This document shows positions 39,862 through 52,810 of a stretch of 64,000 nucleotides of DNA, in pieces. Source of the stretch: Nitrosomonadales bacterium (GTDB taxonomy: Bacteria; Pseudomonadota; Gammaproteobacteria; Burkholderiales; Gallionellaceae); the NCBI GenBank assembly GCA_023259065.1, contig JAHFQY010000009.1:1-64000 (forward strand). The letters are read 5' to 3'. The translations under genes were made by a program, and so were the position numbers. The notes beneath the pieces were generated by a model, which was not told the DNA's origin, ran no database searches, and saw only the letters and a program-made list of their open reading frames with translations. Position 1 is the stretch's first letter; each line of letters opens with the position of its first letter.

Positions 39862-42633
39862 CTAACCGCTATTCCTCAAGCCCGCCGCAATACCGTTGAT
39901 GGTCAGATGAATCGCACGTTTGACCTTCTCGTCGGTGTCACCCGCGCGGTGGCGGTGCAGCAGGCCAACCTGCAGGTGGTTGAGCGGGTCGATGTAGGGC
40001 GTGCGATTGGTGAGGCTGCGCGCCAGGGTGGGGTTGTCGGCGAGCAGGGTGGTGGCGCCGGTGATGGCAAACAGCATCTCCACGGTGCGGTTCCACTCGG
40101 CTTCGATCTCGCCGAAAATCTTGTGGCGCAGCGCTTCGTCCGGCACCAGCTCGGCATAGCGTGAGGCGATGCCCATGTCGGTCTTGGACAGCACCATGTC
40201 CATGTTGGAAAGCAGGCCGCGGAAGAAGGCCCAGTTTTTGTACATTTCCTGCAGTTGCCTTAGTGCGGCTTCGCCCTCGCTCTCCACCAGCTGTTTCACT
40301 GCGCTGCCAAAGCCATACCAGCCGGGCAGGATGGCGCGGTTCAGGCTCCAGCTGAACACCCAGGGGATGGCGCGCAGGTCTTCGATGTTGTCGGAAGCCT
40401 TGCGTGAGGAGGGGCGGCTGCCGATGTTGAGTTCGGCAATTTCACGTATCGGTGTGGCGGCGAAGAAATACTCGGTGAAGCCGGGAGTTTCGTATACCAG
40501 TTTGCGATAGGCGGCAAACGCATCGACGCTGAGCGCTTCCATGATGCGGTGGAATTCCGGCATGGTGGTATCGTCGCCGTGGCGATGCACCAGCGTGGCT
40601 TCCATGGTGGCGGCAATTAGGATCTCCAGATTGCGCCGGCCGATTTCCGGGTCGGAATATTTGCTCGAGATCACCTCGCCCTGTTCGGTGATGCGGATCT
40701 GCGCGTTGACGCTGCCCGGTGGCTGCGCCAGGATGGCCTGGTAGCTGGGGCCGCCGCCGCGACCCACGGTGCCGCCGCGGCCATGGAACAGGCGCAGCTC
40801 GACGCCGTGCCTGGCAAAAACTTTAACCAGTTCCACTTCAGCCTTGTACAACTCCCAGTTGGCGGTGAGGTAGCCGCCGTCCTTGTTGCTGTCGGAGTAG
40901 CCCAGCATCACTTCCTGCGTGTCGCCGCGGCTCTTCAGCAACTGGCGGTAGTAGGGGATGGAGAACAGCGCGTCCATGATGGGGCCGCAGGCGCGCAGGT
41001 CGCCTATGGTCTCGAACAGCGGAATGATGTTGATGTGCAGCAACGGATGTTTGCCGCCCTCCAGCAGACCGGTCTGTTGCACCATCAGCGCCACTTCCAG
41101 CATGTCGCTCACGTCATCGGTCTTGGAGATAATGTAGTTGGGCAGGGCGGCGCGGCCAAAGCTCAGGTGGATCTCGGCGGCAGCCTGCATCAGGCGCAAT
41201 TCGCCCTGGGCCAGCTCGGTGAATTTTTCCAGATCGCCGGCCAGTGGCTGGGCGGCTTGCAGCGCCGCAACCACGGCCTTGCGCCGCGCCTGTTCGTCCA
41301 TTTCGTTGTAGTTGTCCACGCCGGCCTGCTTGAGCAGCTCGCTCACCACCTGCTGGTGTATCGCGCTGTGCTGGCGCATGTCCAGCGGCGCCAGGTGGAA
41401 GCCGAACACTTCGGCGGCACGGCGCAGGTAGGCGATGCGCCCGCGCGACAAGTACACCGAGCCGTGGAATTCCAGCGAGTTGACCAGGATGTCGAGCTCG
41501 GCAATGAATTCCTGTGCGTTGGCATAAGGCTGCACATCGCGGCTGACCGGATGCAGGTGCTCGACGCGATGGCCCATGTGCTCGGTGGTGGCAACCAGGC
41601 GCGAGTAGATGGCAATCAGCGCGCGACGGTAAGGTTCATCTTCACGGCTGACAGCCTTGTCCGGTGAGCTTGCGGCAAAGGCTTCCAGCTCGTCGCTGAC
41701 CTTGACCAGGCGTGTGGACAGGCTCAGGCGCGTGCCCAGCAGGTGGGTTTCAGCCAGGTAGTATTCGAGTGCGGTGGCGGAATGGCGCTTGGCTGCATCC
41801 AGCATGACCTTGTGCGTTACAAACGGGTTGCCGTCGCGGTCGCCGCCTATCCAGCTGCCCACGCGCAGGAACGGGGGAATGCGCAGGCGTTTGCCGAAGC
41901 GCGCCTCGACCAGTTTTTCCAGGCCGGCGTAGACCCTGGGAATTTCGCGCAGGAAGGTGTAACGATAGAACGACAGGCCGTTCTTGATCTCGTCGGGCAC
42001 GGTCAGCTTGGCGGTGCGCAGCATGCGCGTGTGCCACAGTATCAGCACGAAGCGGCGCAGGGCTTCCTCGTTGTCGCCCAGCTCGTCCGGGGTCATGTCG
42101 AGGCGGTCGCGGTCGGACAGCAGGCTGGTGATGATCAGCTGGCAGTCGAGTATGCTCTTGCGCTGCACTTCGGTGGGATGCGCTGTAAGCACGGGGGAGA
42201 TCACCGCCTTGTCGAAAAATTCCTGCAGCGCGGCAGCATTGATGTGCTTGTCTTCCAGGCGATCCAGCGCCAGTTGCAGGCTGCCTTCCTGCGGTGGCGA
42301 ACCGGCCTTCAGGTGGGCGCGGCGGCGGCGGTTGTGGTGCAGGTCTTCGGCAATGTTGGAAAGCTGCGAGAAGAAGCTGAAGGCGCGCACCACCGACAGG
42401 GTGTCGCGCGGGGACAGCGCATCCAGCACCTGTTCCAGCTGGTCGCGGTCGCGGTCGTCCTGCGATTTGCGGAAGCGCACCGCGGCGCGACGCACATTTT
42501 CAATCAGCTCGAAGGTGGCATCGCCTTCCTGTTCGCGCAGCGTGTCACCGAGTATGCGCCCGAGCAGGCGAATATCGTCGCGCAGGGGGATGTCTTTGCT
42601 GGAAAGGTCTGGCGGAGCTGAAAGCAGATTCAT
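39862..42633 (-). CDS. ppc: Phosphoenolpyruvate carboxylase
   Basis: [28 protein letters not shown]-terminal AAGLRNSG. Confidence 0.98.
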   Translation of the reverse strand: MNLLSAPPDLSSKDIPLRDDIRLLGRILGDTLREQEGDATFELIENVRRAAVRFRKSQDDRDRDQLEQVLDALSPRDTLSVVRAFSFFSQLSNIAEDLHHNRRRRAHLKAGSPPQEGSLQLALDRLEDKHINAAALQEFFDKAVISPVLTAHPTEVQRKSILDCQLIITSLLSDRDRLDMTPDELGDNEEALRRFVLILWHTRMLRTAKLTVPDEIKNGLSFYRYTFLREIPRVYAGLEKLVEARFGKRLRIPPFLRVGSWIGGDRDGNPFVTHKVMLDAAKRHSATALEYYLAETHLLGTRLSLSTRLVKVSDELEAFAASSPDKAVSREDEPYRRALIAIYSRLVATTEHMGHRVEHLHPVSRDVQPYANAQEFIAELDILVNSLEFHGSVYLSRGRIAYLRRAAEVFGFHLAPLDMRQHSAIHQQVVSELLKQAGVDNYNEMDEQARRKAVVAALQAAQPLAGDLEKFTELAQGELRLMQAAAEIHLSFGRAALPNYIISKTDDVSDMLEVALMVQQTGLLEGGKHPLLHINIIPLFETIGDLRACGPIMDALFSIPYYRQLLKSRGDTQEVMLGYSDSNKDGGYLTANWELYKAEVELVKVFARHGVELRLFHGRGGTVGRGGGPSYQAILAQPPGSVNAQIRITEQGEVISSKYSDPEIGRRNLEILIAATMEATLVHRHGDDTTMPEFHRIMEALSVDAFAAYRKLVYETPGFTEYFFAATPIREIAELNIGSRPSSRKASDNIEDLRAIPWVFSWSLNRAILPGWYGFGSAVKQLVESEGEAALRQLQEMYKNWAFFRGLLSNMDMVLSKTDMGIASRYAELVPDEALRHKIFGEIEAEWNRTVEMLFAITGATTLLADNPTLARSLTNRTPYIDPLNHLQVGLLHRHRAGDTDEKVKRAIHLTINGIAAGLRNSG

Positions 42634-42734
42634 GGCGTTTATCTCGACAACATGGGCAACGACGCGCGCGCATTAGCGCTCATGCTAAAATGCGGCGCGA
42701 CGGATCATCAAAAAATAGATACTCAGGAAAATCA

Positions 42735-43700
42735 ATGAAACAGGCATCCCAGGCACAAACATTCGGTGAACAACCCGCCCCCGCAAAACTGGTCATTGCA
42801 TCGCGCGAGAGCGCCTTGGCAATGTGGCAGGCAGAACATATCCGGGACCGACTGCGCGCATTATACCCAGAAACTGACGTTAGCATCCTGGGCATGACTA
42901 CCCAGGGCGACCAGATTCTCGACGTTACCCTCTCCAAAATCGGCGGCAAGGGCTTGTTTGTCAAGGAGTTGGAGACGGCTCTTGAAGAGGGACGTGCAGA
43001 TATCGCGGTGCACTCGCTCAAGGACGTGCCCATGCACCTGCCCGCAGGCTTCATGCTGGCCTGCATAGGCAAGCGCGAAGACCCGCGCGACGCCTTTGTT
43101 TCCAACAATTTCGCCAATCTGGAAGCGCTGCCCCACGGCAGCGTGGTGGGCACTTCCAGCCTGCGCCGCGAAAGCCAGCTGCGCGCGCGCTTCCCGCACC
43201 TCAACATCGAACCGCTGCGCGGCAACGTGCAGACCCGTTTGCGCAAGCTGGACGAGGGCAAGTACGCCGCCATTATCCTGGCCGCAGCCGGACTCAAGCG
43301 CCTGGGCCTGGGCGAACGTATCCGCGACCTGATCAGTTCCGAGAACAGCCTGCCTGCAGTGGGGCAGGGCGCGCTGGGCATCGAGTGCCGCGCCGACCGC
43401 CCCGATCTGGAAGCCTTGCTGCGCCCGCTGCACGACGCGGAAACTGCAGCCTGCGTGCTGGCCGAACGCGCCATGAGCCGCGCGCTGGCTGGCAGCTGCC
43501 AGGTGCCGCTGGGCGGCTTTGCCGAAGTCAGCGGTGACAAGCTGCGCATGCGCGGCTTTGTGGCCAGCCCGGATGGCAAGCGCATGTTGCGTGCCGAACA
43601 GACCGGCAGCGTGAGCGCGCCTGAAGCACTGGGTGATGCAGTTGCGCAGGCATTGCTGCAGCAGGGTGCGGGCGAAATTCTTGCGGCGCTGAATGGCTGA
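42735..43700 (+). CDS. hemC: Hydroxymethylbilane synthase
   Basis: Start MKQASQAQ preferred; [17 protein letters not shown]; cofactor motif [11 protein letters not shown]. Confidence 0.97.
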   Translation: MKQASQAQTFGEQPAPAKLVIASRESALAMWQAEHIRDRLRALYPETDVSILGMTTQGDQILDVTLSKIGGKGLFVKELETALEEGRADIAVHSLKDVPMHLPAGFMLACIGKREDPRDAFVSNNFANLEALPHGSVVGTSSLRRESQLRARFPHLNIEPLRGNVQTRLRKLDEGKYAAIILAAAGLKRLGLGERIRDLISSENSLPAVGQGALGIECRADRPDLEALLRPLHDAETAACVLAERAMSRALAGSCQVPLGGFAEVSGDKLRMRGFVASPDGKRMLRAEQTGSVSAPEALGDAVAQALLQQGAGEILAALNG

Positions 43701-44463
43701 TCCACAACCTCTAGCCGGCCTCAGCATCGTCGTCACCCGCCCGCGCGAGCAGGCGGCGGAACTGGCGCGGCGCATCGAAGATCTGGGTGGGACAAGCATC
43801 CTGTTCCCCCTGCTGGAAATCACCCCGCTGGCCGACCAGCGCTCCTTGCACGCCGTGGTAACGCGATTGCACGAATTTCAACTGGCCATTTTCATCAGCC
43901 CTAACGCGGCGCGCTTTGGCATGCAGGCCATACTTGCAGCGGGCAAGCAGCCTGCCCCCGTGCGCGTGGCAAGCGTGGGGCCGGGAACCAGCAAGGTTCT
44001 GCATGGTCTGGGCGTACAGGACGTGCTGGCGCCGCGCGACAAATTTGACAGCGAAGCCCTGCTGGCCCTGCCCGAGTTGCAGCTGGTGCAGGGCTGGCGC
44101 GTGGCGATTTTTCGCGGCGAAAGCGGGCGTGAGTTATTGGGCGATACGCTGCAAGCGCGCGGGGCAATTGTGGAATATGTGGCGTGTTACCAGCGCGGCA
44201 AGCCGCAGCAGGATGCCGCGCCCTTGCTGGCGCAGATGCCTGATGCCATAACCGCGAGCAGCAGCGAGGCGCTGGGGTATATGGCGGAAATGCTGGGCGT
44301 TGCAGGCATGGAAAAATTTGTACAGCTGCCTTTGTTTGTGCCGCATGAGCGCATCGCGCAAGCCGCAACCAAGCTGGGCTGGCGCAATGTCATTGCCACT
44401 GCGGGCGCAGATGACGGCCTGCTGGCAGGGCTGGTAACATGGGCGGAACAGCAACGGAACTAG
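43693..44463 (+). CDS. hemD: Uroporphyrinogen-III synthase
   Basis: [24 protein letters not shown]; position between hemC and hemX. Confidence 0.93.
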   Translation: MADPQPLAGLSIVVTRPREQAAELARRIEDLGGTSILFPLLEITPLADQRSLHAVVTRLHEFQLAIFISPNAARFGMQAILAAGKQPAPVRVASVGPGTSKVLHGLGVQDVLAPRDKFDSEALLALPELQLVQGWRVAIFRGESGRELLGDTLQARGAIVEYVACYQRGKPQQDAAPLLAQMPDAITASSSEALGYMAEMLGVAGMEKFVQLPLFVPHERIAQAATKLGWRNVIATAGADDGLLAGLVTWAEQQRN

Positions 44464-44487
44464 TGCAACACGTCCTAACTGGGGTTA

Positions 44488-45561
44488 ATGATAATGAACG
44501 AACAAACACCGCAAACCAATCAAGGCGAAACAGGCGCTGCGCCGCGTGTCGCTCACCGCAACCCGCTGGCGGCGATCGCGCACCTGAGCCTGACCCAGCT
44601 GACGCTGGCGGTGCTGGTGCTGGTGTTCTTGTGGCAATGGTTTGATGCGCAGCACCAGCTTGGCCAGATGCAGCAAACGCTGGCGCAGCGCCTGAGCGAG
44701 ATCGATGGCAGCAGCAAGGCCAACCAGACGCTGACCATGCAGAACCAGGAGGTGGTGCGCGAGCTGGGCGGCAAGCTCAGCCTGCTGGAAAGCAAATATG
44801 CGGAAACGCAAAACCAGCGTGCCGCGCTGGAAAGCATGTACCAGGAACTGTCCAGCAGCCGCGACCAGATGCTGCTGGCCGAGGTTGAGCAATTGTTGCT
44901 GATGGCCGGCCAGCAATTGCAATTGGCTGCCAACGTGAAAGCGGCGCTGATTGCACTGCAGCAGGCAGACAGCCGTTTGCAACGCGCCGACAGGGCGGCG
45001 TTGGGGGGCTTGCGCCAGAGCATAGGCCGCGACATGGACAAGCTGCGCGTATTGCCCAATGTGGATGTGGCGGGCATCAATGCGCGCCTGGACAGCCTGA
45101 TTGCCGTGGTGGAGACATTGCCGCTGGTGCAGGATGTGCAGTTTGCCGAAGCCGTTGCTGCGCCTGCTGCGGCGCCCGCCCCAAGCGGCTGGCAAAAACT
45201 GCTGAGCGAAATGTGGCTGGAAGCAAAACATCTGGTACGCATCGAGAATACGGAAAGAACCGAGTTGCCGCTGCTGTCTCCCACGCAATCTTTCTTTCTG
45301 CGCGAAAACCTCAAGCTGCGCCTGCTGTCGGCGCGTTTGGCGCTGTTGACTCGCGATGAAGCCAGCTTCAAACGCGACATGAAGACATCTCAGGCATGGA
45401 TCAAGACTTATTTTGATGTGAGATCCGCTGTAGGTGCGCAAAGCCTCGCTACCCTGCAGAAATTGAATGCATCCAGCATCAGCATAGAGTTGCCGGATAT
45501 CAGCGCCAGTCTGGAAGCGGTGCGCCGTTACCGTGCGGCACACGAGAAGGGGGCGCGATGA
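44488..45561 (+). CDS. hemX: HemX-like uroporphyrinogen-III C-methyltransferase homolog
   Basis: Single TM then coiled coil; EVEQLLLMAGQQLQLAANVKAAL; hemCDXY order. Confidence 0.9.
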   Translation: MIMNEQTPQTNQGETGAAPRVAHRNPLAAIAHLSLTQLTLAVLVLVFLWQWFDAQHQLGQMQQTLAQRLSEIDGSSKANQTLTMQNQEVVRELGGKLSLLESKYAETQNQRAALESMYQELSSSRDQMLLAEVEQLLLMAGQQLQLAANVKAALIALQQADSRLQRADRAALGGLRQSIGRDMDKLRVLPNVDVAGINARLDSLIAVVETLPLVQDVQFAEAVAAPAAAPAPSGWQKLLSEMWLEAKHLVRIENTERTELPLLSPTQSFFLRENLKLRLLSARLALLTRDEASFKRDMKTSQAWIKTYFDVRSAVGAQSLATLQKLNASSISIELPDISASLEAVRRYRAAHEKGAR

Positions 45562-46736
45562 AATTTCTGGTCTGGCTCCTGGCCTTGTTTGCGGCGGCGG
45601 TTGCGCTGACCATGGTGGCGCACAATCCCGGTTATGTCGTGCTGGTTTATCCGCCATACCGCATGGAAATGTCGCTGACCCTGTTTGTGATCGGGCTGTT
45701 GCTGCTGTTTGTCGTCGGGTATTTTGCAGTGCGGCTGTTTTTTGCCGCATTGCAGCTGCCCAGCCACGTGCGCGTATTCCGCGAAGAGCGCGCGCAGGGC
45801 AAGGGACGCACAGCCATGATGGAAGCGCTCACCGCATTTTTCGAGGGGCGTTATGCCATTGCCGAGAAGGCCGCAGCACGCGCGATAGAGCTGGGTGAGA
45901 AATCCGGGCTCAACCACGTGATCGCCGCGCGCTCGGCGCATGAGCTGCGCGAATTTTCCAAGCGCGATGCCTATCTCGCCAGCGCCGAGGGAAAATCGGT
46001 GGGTGAAAGCACCATGCGCTTGATGGCGAAAACCGAATTCATGCTCGACCAGAAGCAGCCGCAATCAGCGCTCAACTCCTTGAAGGAAATGAGCGAGGGC
46101 AGCCTGCGCAAACATGTGGGCGCCCTGCAACTGGAACTCAGGGCGCAACAGCAGGCGCGCAACTGGGAGGCGGCGCTGGAAGTGCTGGCGCAGCTGGAGA
46201 AGCGCTCAGCCATCGACAAGGTGCTTGCCGAACAATTCCGCCTGCAGGCATGGCTGGAATTACTGGATGCGCATACCGGCGACCTGATGGCTTTGCATGC
46301 ACTGTGGAAACGAATTCCGGATGAATACCGGCTGCGCACCAAGGTGACGGCAATGGCGGCCAGCGCCTTCATCAAGTTCCAGGATTGCAAGCAGGCCAGC
46401 CAGGTATTGAGGGACAGCCTGAATGCGCAGTGGGACAGCGAGCTGGTGACGCTGTATGGCGATTGCCAGGGCGAAACCGTGCTGGCGCAAATCGAGCAGG
46501 CGGAGAAATGGCTGAAGCAGCACGCTGACGATGCCGGCCTGCTGCTGGCGCTGGGCAAGCTGTGCCTGCACAAGGGCTTGTGGGGCAAGGCGCAAAACTA
46601 TCTGGATGCCAGCAACAGCCTGCAGCCCAGCCGCGCAGCCTATGCCGGGCTGGCGCAGCTGGCGGAAAAGCTGGGCCAGCATGAGCGCGCAGCGGCGAAC
46701 TTCCAGAAAGCGATGGAGTTGGGGCAGTGTGACTAA
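45558..46736 (+). CDS. hemY: HemY-like TPR membrane protein
   Basis: MKFLVWLLALFAAAVALTMVAHNPGYVVLVYPPYRMEMSLTLF; follows hemX. Confidence 0.92.
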   Translation: MKFLVWLLALFAAAVALTMVAHNPGYVVLVYPPYRMEMSLTLFVIGLLLLFVVGYFAVRLFFAALQLPSHVRVFREERAQGKGRTAMMEALTAFFEGRYAIAEKAAARAIELGEKSGLNHVIAARSAHELREFSKRDAYLASAEGKSVGESTMRLMAKTEFMLDQKQPQSALNSLKEMSEGSLRKHVGALQLELRAQQQARNWEAALEVLAQLEKRSAIDKVLAEQFRLQAWLELLDAHTGDLMALHALWKRIPDEYRLRTKVTAMAASAFIKFQDCKQASQVLRDSLNAQWDSELVTLYGDCQGETVLAQIEQAEKWLKQHADDAGLLLALGKLCLHKGLWGKAQNYLDASNSLQPSRAAYAGLAQLAEKLGQHERAAANFQKAMELGQCD

Positions 46737-46768
46737 GGTTTGATTGCCTTACAGCTAGAGGCAGTTTG

Positions 46769-46889
46769 TGTCCGCAGATTACACAGATTAACGCCGATTA
46801 CAGGCAGCATACATTTCATTACCAACCAGTTGGCTAACTCAAGATTTTGATTGGCTTGTAATCAATCTAATCTGTGTAATCTGCGGACA
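46769..46889. repeat. Dispersed long-loop palindrome, family A copy 4
   Basis: Perfect 22-nt inverted arms TGTCCGCAGATTACACAGATTA (46769-46790) and TAATCTGTGTAATCTGCGGACA (46868-46889). Confidence 0.85.
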
Positions 46890-46909
46890 ACCGCCTTTGC
46901 ATTCCTGCA

Positions 46910-47923
46910 TCAATCCTTGGGCATGAAGGTAAACGCATCGGAGAAGAATTCCTCGTTGGGCAGTTTGCGCTGCGAGGTGTAGTCGCGATGTGCGGCCTCA
47001 ACCACCACCGGCGCGCCGCAGGCATAAACCTGATAGCCGGAAAGATCAGTGTAATCTTCCATTACCGCCTGGTGCACGAAACCCGTGCGCCCCTTCCAGT
47101 TGTCGCTGGGCAGGGCTTCCGACAGCACCGGGGTGAATTTGATGCCGCGTGCTTCCCATGATTTGGCCTTGTCCAGCATGTAGAGGTCGGCCAGCGTGCG
47201 CGCGCCCCAGTAGAAATGCATGGGGCGCTGGATGCCGATCTGCAGCGCGTGCTCGATAATGCCCTTGATCGGCGCAAAGCCGGTGCCGCTGGCCACGAAG
47301 ATGATGGGCTTGTCCGAGTCTTCACGCAGGAAGAAAGTGCCGAGCGGCCCCTTGATGCGCAGGATGTCGCGCTCCTTCATTTCGGTGAACACGTGGTTGG
47401 TGAAGTGGCCGCCGGAGATGTTGCGCACGTGCAGCTCAAGGAACTCGTCGTCATGCGGCGCATTGGCCAGCGAGAAGCTGCGCGGTTTACCTTCCTTCTG
47501 CAGGATGTCGATGTACTGGCCGGAAAGAAACTGCAGGCGCTCATTGGCGGGCAGCTTGAGAAAAATGATCATCACGTCGTCGGCCAGCTTTTCCATCTTG
47601 TGCACGCGAGTGGGCAGGGTGCGCACCGGAATGTCATTGAGCGTTTTTACTTCGCGGCATTCGATGACCAGATCCGACTTGGGCTTGGCGCAGCAGAATA
47701 AAGCCATGCCCAGGCTCTTCTCCGTGTCGCTCAGGGTGCTGCCCTGATACTTGCCGTGATCCACTTCTCCTTGCATTACCTTGCCCTTGCACGCGCCGCA
47801 CACGCCGTCACGACAGCTGTAGGGCAGGGTGTAGCCATGACGCAGAGCGGCCTCGAGTATGGTTTCGTCGGCTTCCACGGGGAAGCTGTGGCCGCTCGGC
47901 TGGATGGTGGTGGTAAATGCCAT
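46910..47923 (-). CDS. Ferredoxin-FAD/NAD(P)H reductase (CDP-6-deoxy-delta-3,4-glucoseen reductase-like)
   Basis: N-terminal 2Fe-2S: PYSCRDGVCGACKGKV; FAD motif PRSFSLANAP; NAD motif FVASGTGFAPIKG. Confidence 0.9.
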   Translation of the reverse strand: MAFTTTIQPSGHSFPVEADETILEAALRHGYTLPYSCRDGVCGACKGKVMQGEVDHGKYQGSTLSDTEKSLGMALFCCAKPKSDLVIECREVKTLNDIPVRTLPTRVHKMEKLADDVMIIFLKLPANERLQFLSGQYIDILQKEGKPRSFSLANAPHDDEFLELHVRNISGGHFTNHVFTEMKERDILRIKGPLGTFFLREDSDKPIIFVASGTGFAPIKGIIEHALQIGIQRPMHFYWGARTLADLYMLDKAKSWEARGIKFTPVLSEALPSDNWKGRTGFVHQAVMEDYTDLSGYQVYACGAPVVVEAAHRDYTSQRKLPNEEFFSDAFTFMPKD

Positions 47924-47974
47924 GGTGAATATTCTGCGTACGCGAAAACGACAATTTTAACGCATAATTGATGC

Positions 47975-48873
47975 ATGAAACGCATTCTCATTATAGGCTG
48001 TGGGGACATTGCCCTGCGTATAGCAGCGCTGTTGTGCTCGCGTTACCGCCTGTTCGGGCTGGTGCGCAACCCCGATCGTTTCGAGGCGCTGCGCGCGGCG
48101 GGCATGGTACCGCTATGGGGCGATCTGGACGAGCCGCGCAGCCTGCACCAGCTGCGCGGCCTGGCGCACATCGTGCTGCACCTGGCCCCGCCGCCGGGCG
48201 AGGGAGAGCGCGACACGCGCACCAAACACCTGCTGGCGGCGCTGTCGCAAGCCTGTCCTGAGCATGGTCGAAGGAGGCGCTTGCCGCAGCGTGTGGTGTA
48301 CATCAGCACCAGCGGCGTGTATGGCGATTGCGGCGGCGAGGTGGTGAGCGAGACCCGCCCAACGCGTGCGCAAAATGCGCGCGCCAAACGCCGTGTCGAT
48401 GCGGAAAAACAGATACGTCACTGGGCCATGAATAACGGCGTGCACGCCAGCATCCTGCGCGTGCCCGGCATCTACGCCGCAGACCGCCTGCCGCTGCAAC
48501 GCCTGCAACAAGGCACGCCAGCCATCGTGGCGGCAGAAGATGGCTACACCAACCACATCCATGCCGATGATCTGGCGCGTTGCGTGATTGCCGCCATGCA
48601 ACGCGCAAAACCCAATCGCGTTTATCACACCACGGATGATCTGCACCTGAAAATGGGCGATTATTTTGACGCGGTGGCGGACACTTTCAACTTGCCACAC
48701 CCGCCCCGAGTAACGCGAGCAGAAGCGCAAAGCGTGCTGTCGCCGATGTTGCTGTCGTTTATGAATGAATCACGCAGGCTGAGCAACACGCGCATGAAAA
48801 ATGAATTGAGGGTGGTGCTGCGCTATCCGGCGGTGGTGGATGCGCTGGCAGAAATCAGGCGAGATAAAATTGG

Positions 48874-48877
<4 letters not shown>
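47975..48877 (+). CDS. NAD(P)-dependent epimerase/SDR family protein
   Basis: [17 protein letters not shown] Rossmann start; [17 protein letters not shown] region altered. Confidence 0.85.
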
Positions 48878-49901
<1,024 letters not shown>

Positions 49902-49905
<4 letters not shown>

Positions 49906-50471
49906 GGCTTACCCTCCAGAAAATTCTTCAGCATGTCGTGACCGTGCTCGGTCAGGATGGACTCGGGGTGGAACTGCACGCCGTGTACTTCCAGAGTCTT
50001 GTGGCGCACGCCCATAATCTCGCCGTCGTCGGTCCACGCGGTCACTTCCAGGCAGTCCGGCAGTGTCTCGCGTTCGATTACCAGCGAATGGTAGCGCGTG
50101 GCGGTAAACGGGCTGGGCAGGCCGGTGAACACGCTGGTGCCGTGATGATGTATAGGCGATGTCTTGCCATGCATCAGCGTCTTGGCGTGGATGATGCGCC
50201 CGCCGAAAGCCTGGCCTATGCTCTGGTGACCCAGGCACACGCCCAGCAGCGGAATCTTGCCGGCAAAGTGCTGGATCGCCGGTACCGAGATGCCGGCTTC
50301 CGTAGGTGTGCATGGCCCGGGCGAGACCACCAGGTGCTGAGGTTTCAGCGCCTCGATCTGCTCCAGCGTGATTTCGTCGTTGCGGAACACGCTCACGTCT
50401 GCGCCCAGTTCGGCGAAGTACTGCACCAGGTTGTAGGTGAAGGAATCGTAGTTGTCGATCATCAATAGCAT
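49902..50471 (-). CDS. trpG: Anthranilate synthase component II
   Basis: Start [34 protein letters not shown]. Confidence 0.97.
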
Positions 50472-50482
50472 GGTCGTGTTCC

Positions 50483-51970
50483 TTATTTGTGGACTTTGGC
50501 GTCGAGGCCGTCCAGCACCATTTCTGCTGCGCGCAGTACGGCGCGCGCCTTGTTCTGGGTTTCCATCCACTCGCTGTCCGGCACCGAGTCGGCCACGATG
50601 CCGGCGCCGGCCTGGACAAACAGCGTGTTGTTTTTCACCACTGCGGTGCGCAGCGCGATGGCCAGGTCCATGTCACCGTTGAAGCCAAGGTAGCCCACCG
50701 CGCCGGCATAGATGCCACGCTTGCTGGGCTCCAGTTCGTCGATGATCTCCATCGCACGCACCTTGGCGGCGCCGCTCACGGTACCGGCGGGGAATGTCGC
50801 CTTGAGCACGTCCATGGCGTGCACGCCGGGTTTGAGTTTAGCCTCCACGTTGGAGACGATGTGCATCACGTGCGAGTAGCGCTCGATGATCATCTTGTCG
50901 GTGAGTCGCACCGTGCCGCGCTCGGCCACGCGGCCGATGTCGTTGCGGCCGAGATCGATCAGCATCAGGTGTTCGGCCAGCTCTTTCGGATCGGCCAGCA
51001 GCTCTTCCGCGAGATCGGCATCCTGCTCCGGTGTCTTGCCGCGTGGACGGGTGCCGGCGATGGGGCGCACGGTGACGTTGTCGCCCTCCAGCCGCACGAG
51101 AATCTCGGGCGAGGCGCCGACCACGTGGTGGTCGCCCATGTCGTAATAGAACATGTAAGGCGAAGGGTTCACGCTGCGCAGCGCGCGGTACAGCGACAGC
51201 GGCGAGCCGGGGAAGGGCTGCGCCATGCGCTGCGACAGTACGACCTGCATGATGTCGCCGTCGAAGATGTAGCGCTTGGATTTCTCCACGGCGGCCTTGA
51301 ACGCATCCTCGCCGAATTCGGAATGCGCGGCATGCTTGGGGAAGGCGGGTGCTTCCGGAATCTTCACCGGCTGGCGCAACGCGCGCTGCAGCGAGTCCAG
51401 CTGTTTCAACGCATGCTGGTAGGCGTCTTTCTGCGCCGGATCGGCATACACCACGAAGGTCAGCTTGCCCGAGAGGTTGTCCACTACGGCCAGCTGCTCG
51501 GTCAGCATCAGCAGGATGTCGGGCGTGCCCAGCACATCCTTCTTCTGTGCCTTCGCGAGTTTGGGCTCGATGTAACGCACTGTGTCATAGCCGAAGTAAC
51601 CCGCGAGGCCGCCGGTAAAGCGCGGCAGTCCGGTGAGCGGCGCCACCTTGAAGCGAGATTGATAGTCGCGGATGAAGTCGAGCGGATTGGAGGTTTCCTG
51701 TGTGGTGTCGCCGGAAGGTTGCGTAAGCGTTACGTTGTTGCCGCACACTGTGATGCGCGTGCTGGCGGGCAGGCCGATAAAGGAATAGCGGCCGAAGCGC
51801 TCGCCTCCCTGCACTGATTCCAGCAGGTAGGAATAGGGCTTGTTGGCCAGCTTGAGATAGAGCGACAGCGGGGTGTCGAGATCGGCAAAGGTTTCGACTA
51901 CCAGCGGAATGCGGTTGTAGCCCTGCTTGGCCAGCTCTTGAAATTCTTGTTCAGTGACGGGATGCAACAT
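50483..51970 (-). CDS. trpE: Anthranilate synthase component I
   Basis: 495-aa [59 protein letters not shown]. Confidence 0.98.
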   Translation of the reverse strand: MLHPVTEQEFQELAKQGYNRIPLVVETFADLDTPLSLYLKLANKPYSYLLESVQGGERFGRYSFIGLPASTRITVCGNNVTLTQPSGDTTQETSNPLDFIRDYQSRFKVAPLTGLPRFTGGLAGYFGYDTVRYIEPKLAKAQKKDVLGTPDILLMLTEQLAVVDNLSGKLTFVVYADPAQKDAYQHALKQLDSLQRALRQPVKIPEAPAFPKHAAHSEFGEDAFKAAVEKSKRYIFDGDIMQVVLSQRMAQPFPGSPLSLYRALRSVNPSPYMFYYDMGDHHVVGASPEILVRLEGDNVTVRPIAGTRPRGKTPEQDADLAEELLADPKELAEHLMLIDLGRNDIGRVAERGTVRLTDKMIIERYSHVMHIVSNVEAKLKPGVHAMDVLKATFPAGTVSGAAKVRAMEIIDELEPSKRGIYAGAVGYLGFNGDMDLAIALRTAVVKNNTLFVQAGAGIVADSVPDSEWMETQNKARAVLRAAEMVLDGLDAKVHK

Positions 51971-51988
51971 TAAAACCTCCAGTATTTT

Positions 51989-52078
51989 GTAGGTTGGGTT
52001 AGCGTTTTTGCGTAACCCAACAGGTGTTGTTGGTGTGCGATGTTGGGTTACGCGATGAGCCTGCTAACCCAACCTACA
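51989..52078. repeat. Dispersed palindromic element, family B
   Basis: TGTAGGTTGGGTTAGCG ... GCTAACCCAACCTACA. Confidence 0.8.
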
Positions 52079-52123
52079 TACGCATCAGCACCATCGCCAA
52101 TTGAGGAGGTTGTTTGTTTTCAT

Positions 52124-52810
52124 TTAAATGCGCTTGATCAGTGGCGTTACTGCAGCCAGGTCCGGAATGACGGCATCCACGTTGAGTGTTTCCACCGGTT
52201 CGCCGTGATTGTAACCGTAAGGCACGCAGATGATGGGGCAGCCTGCGGCGCGGGCGGCTTGCGCATCGCTGAGCGAGTCGCCCACCAGCAGCAACTGTTC
52301 GATAGGCACACCGAAAAACTTGGCCGAATGCAGCAGCGGCATCGGGTGCGGTTTCTTCTCGGGCAGTGTGTCGCCTGCCACCACGATCTCGAAATAGGGC
52401 GCAAGACCGGCACTCTTCAGGATCGGGGTGGTGTAGCGCTCAACCTTGTTGGTGATGCACCCCAGACGGAAACCGGCCGCCTTCATCGCATCCAGACCCT
52501 GCTTCACATTTGGGAACGGTTTGCTTTGCGTCGCCAGCTCGGTGTAATGCTTCTCGAAAATCGGCAGCGCCTGGTCGAACAGCGCCGCATCCGGTTCGGC
52601 ATGCATGTCACCGGTCAGCGCACGCTTCACCAGCCAGTGGATGCCATTGCCGATGTAGCTCATCAGCAGGTCCTGCGATACGGGCGCACGGCCCATGTCG
52701 CGCAACATGCGGTTGGCCGATTCGGCCAGCTCGGGTGCGGTGTGCAACAGCGTGCCGTCGAGGTCGATGACGATCGCCTTGACCTGCAGTGGGAGATTCG
52801 TGAACGCCAT
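52124..52810 (-). CDS. gph: Phosphoglycolate phosphatase
   Basis: VIDLDGTLLHTAPELA; LGCITNKVERYT; VGDSLSDAQAARAAG. Confidence 0.94.
   Translation of the reverse strand: MAFTNLPLQVKAIVIDLDGTLLHTAPELAESANRMLRDMGRAPVSQDLLMSYIGNGIHWLVKRALTGDMHAEPDAALFDQALPIFEKHYTELATQSKPFPNVKQGLDAMKAAGFRLGCITNKVERYTTPILKSAGLAPYFEIVVAGDTLPEKKPHPMPLLHSAKFFGVPIEQLLLVGDSLSDAQAARAAGCPIICVPYGYNHGEPVETLNVDAVIPDLAAVTPLIKRI

Noticed and set aside
44488-46736. hemX/hemY as a novel membrane pair
   Set aside because: Standard hemCDXY arrangement in proteobacteria.
50489-51817. 442-aa + strand ORF opposite trpE
   Set aside because: Shadow ORF over a clear trpE.
51971-52123. trp attenuator/leader peptide upstream of trpE
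   Set aside because: The region is mostly a dispersed palindromic repeat; no Trp-rich leader peptide or classic terminator/antiterminator pair was seen.
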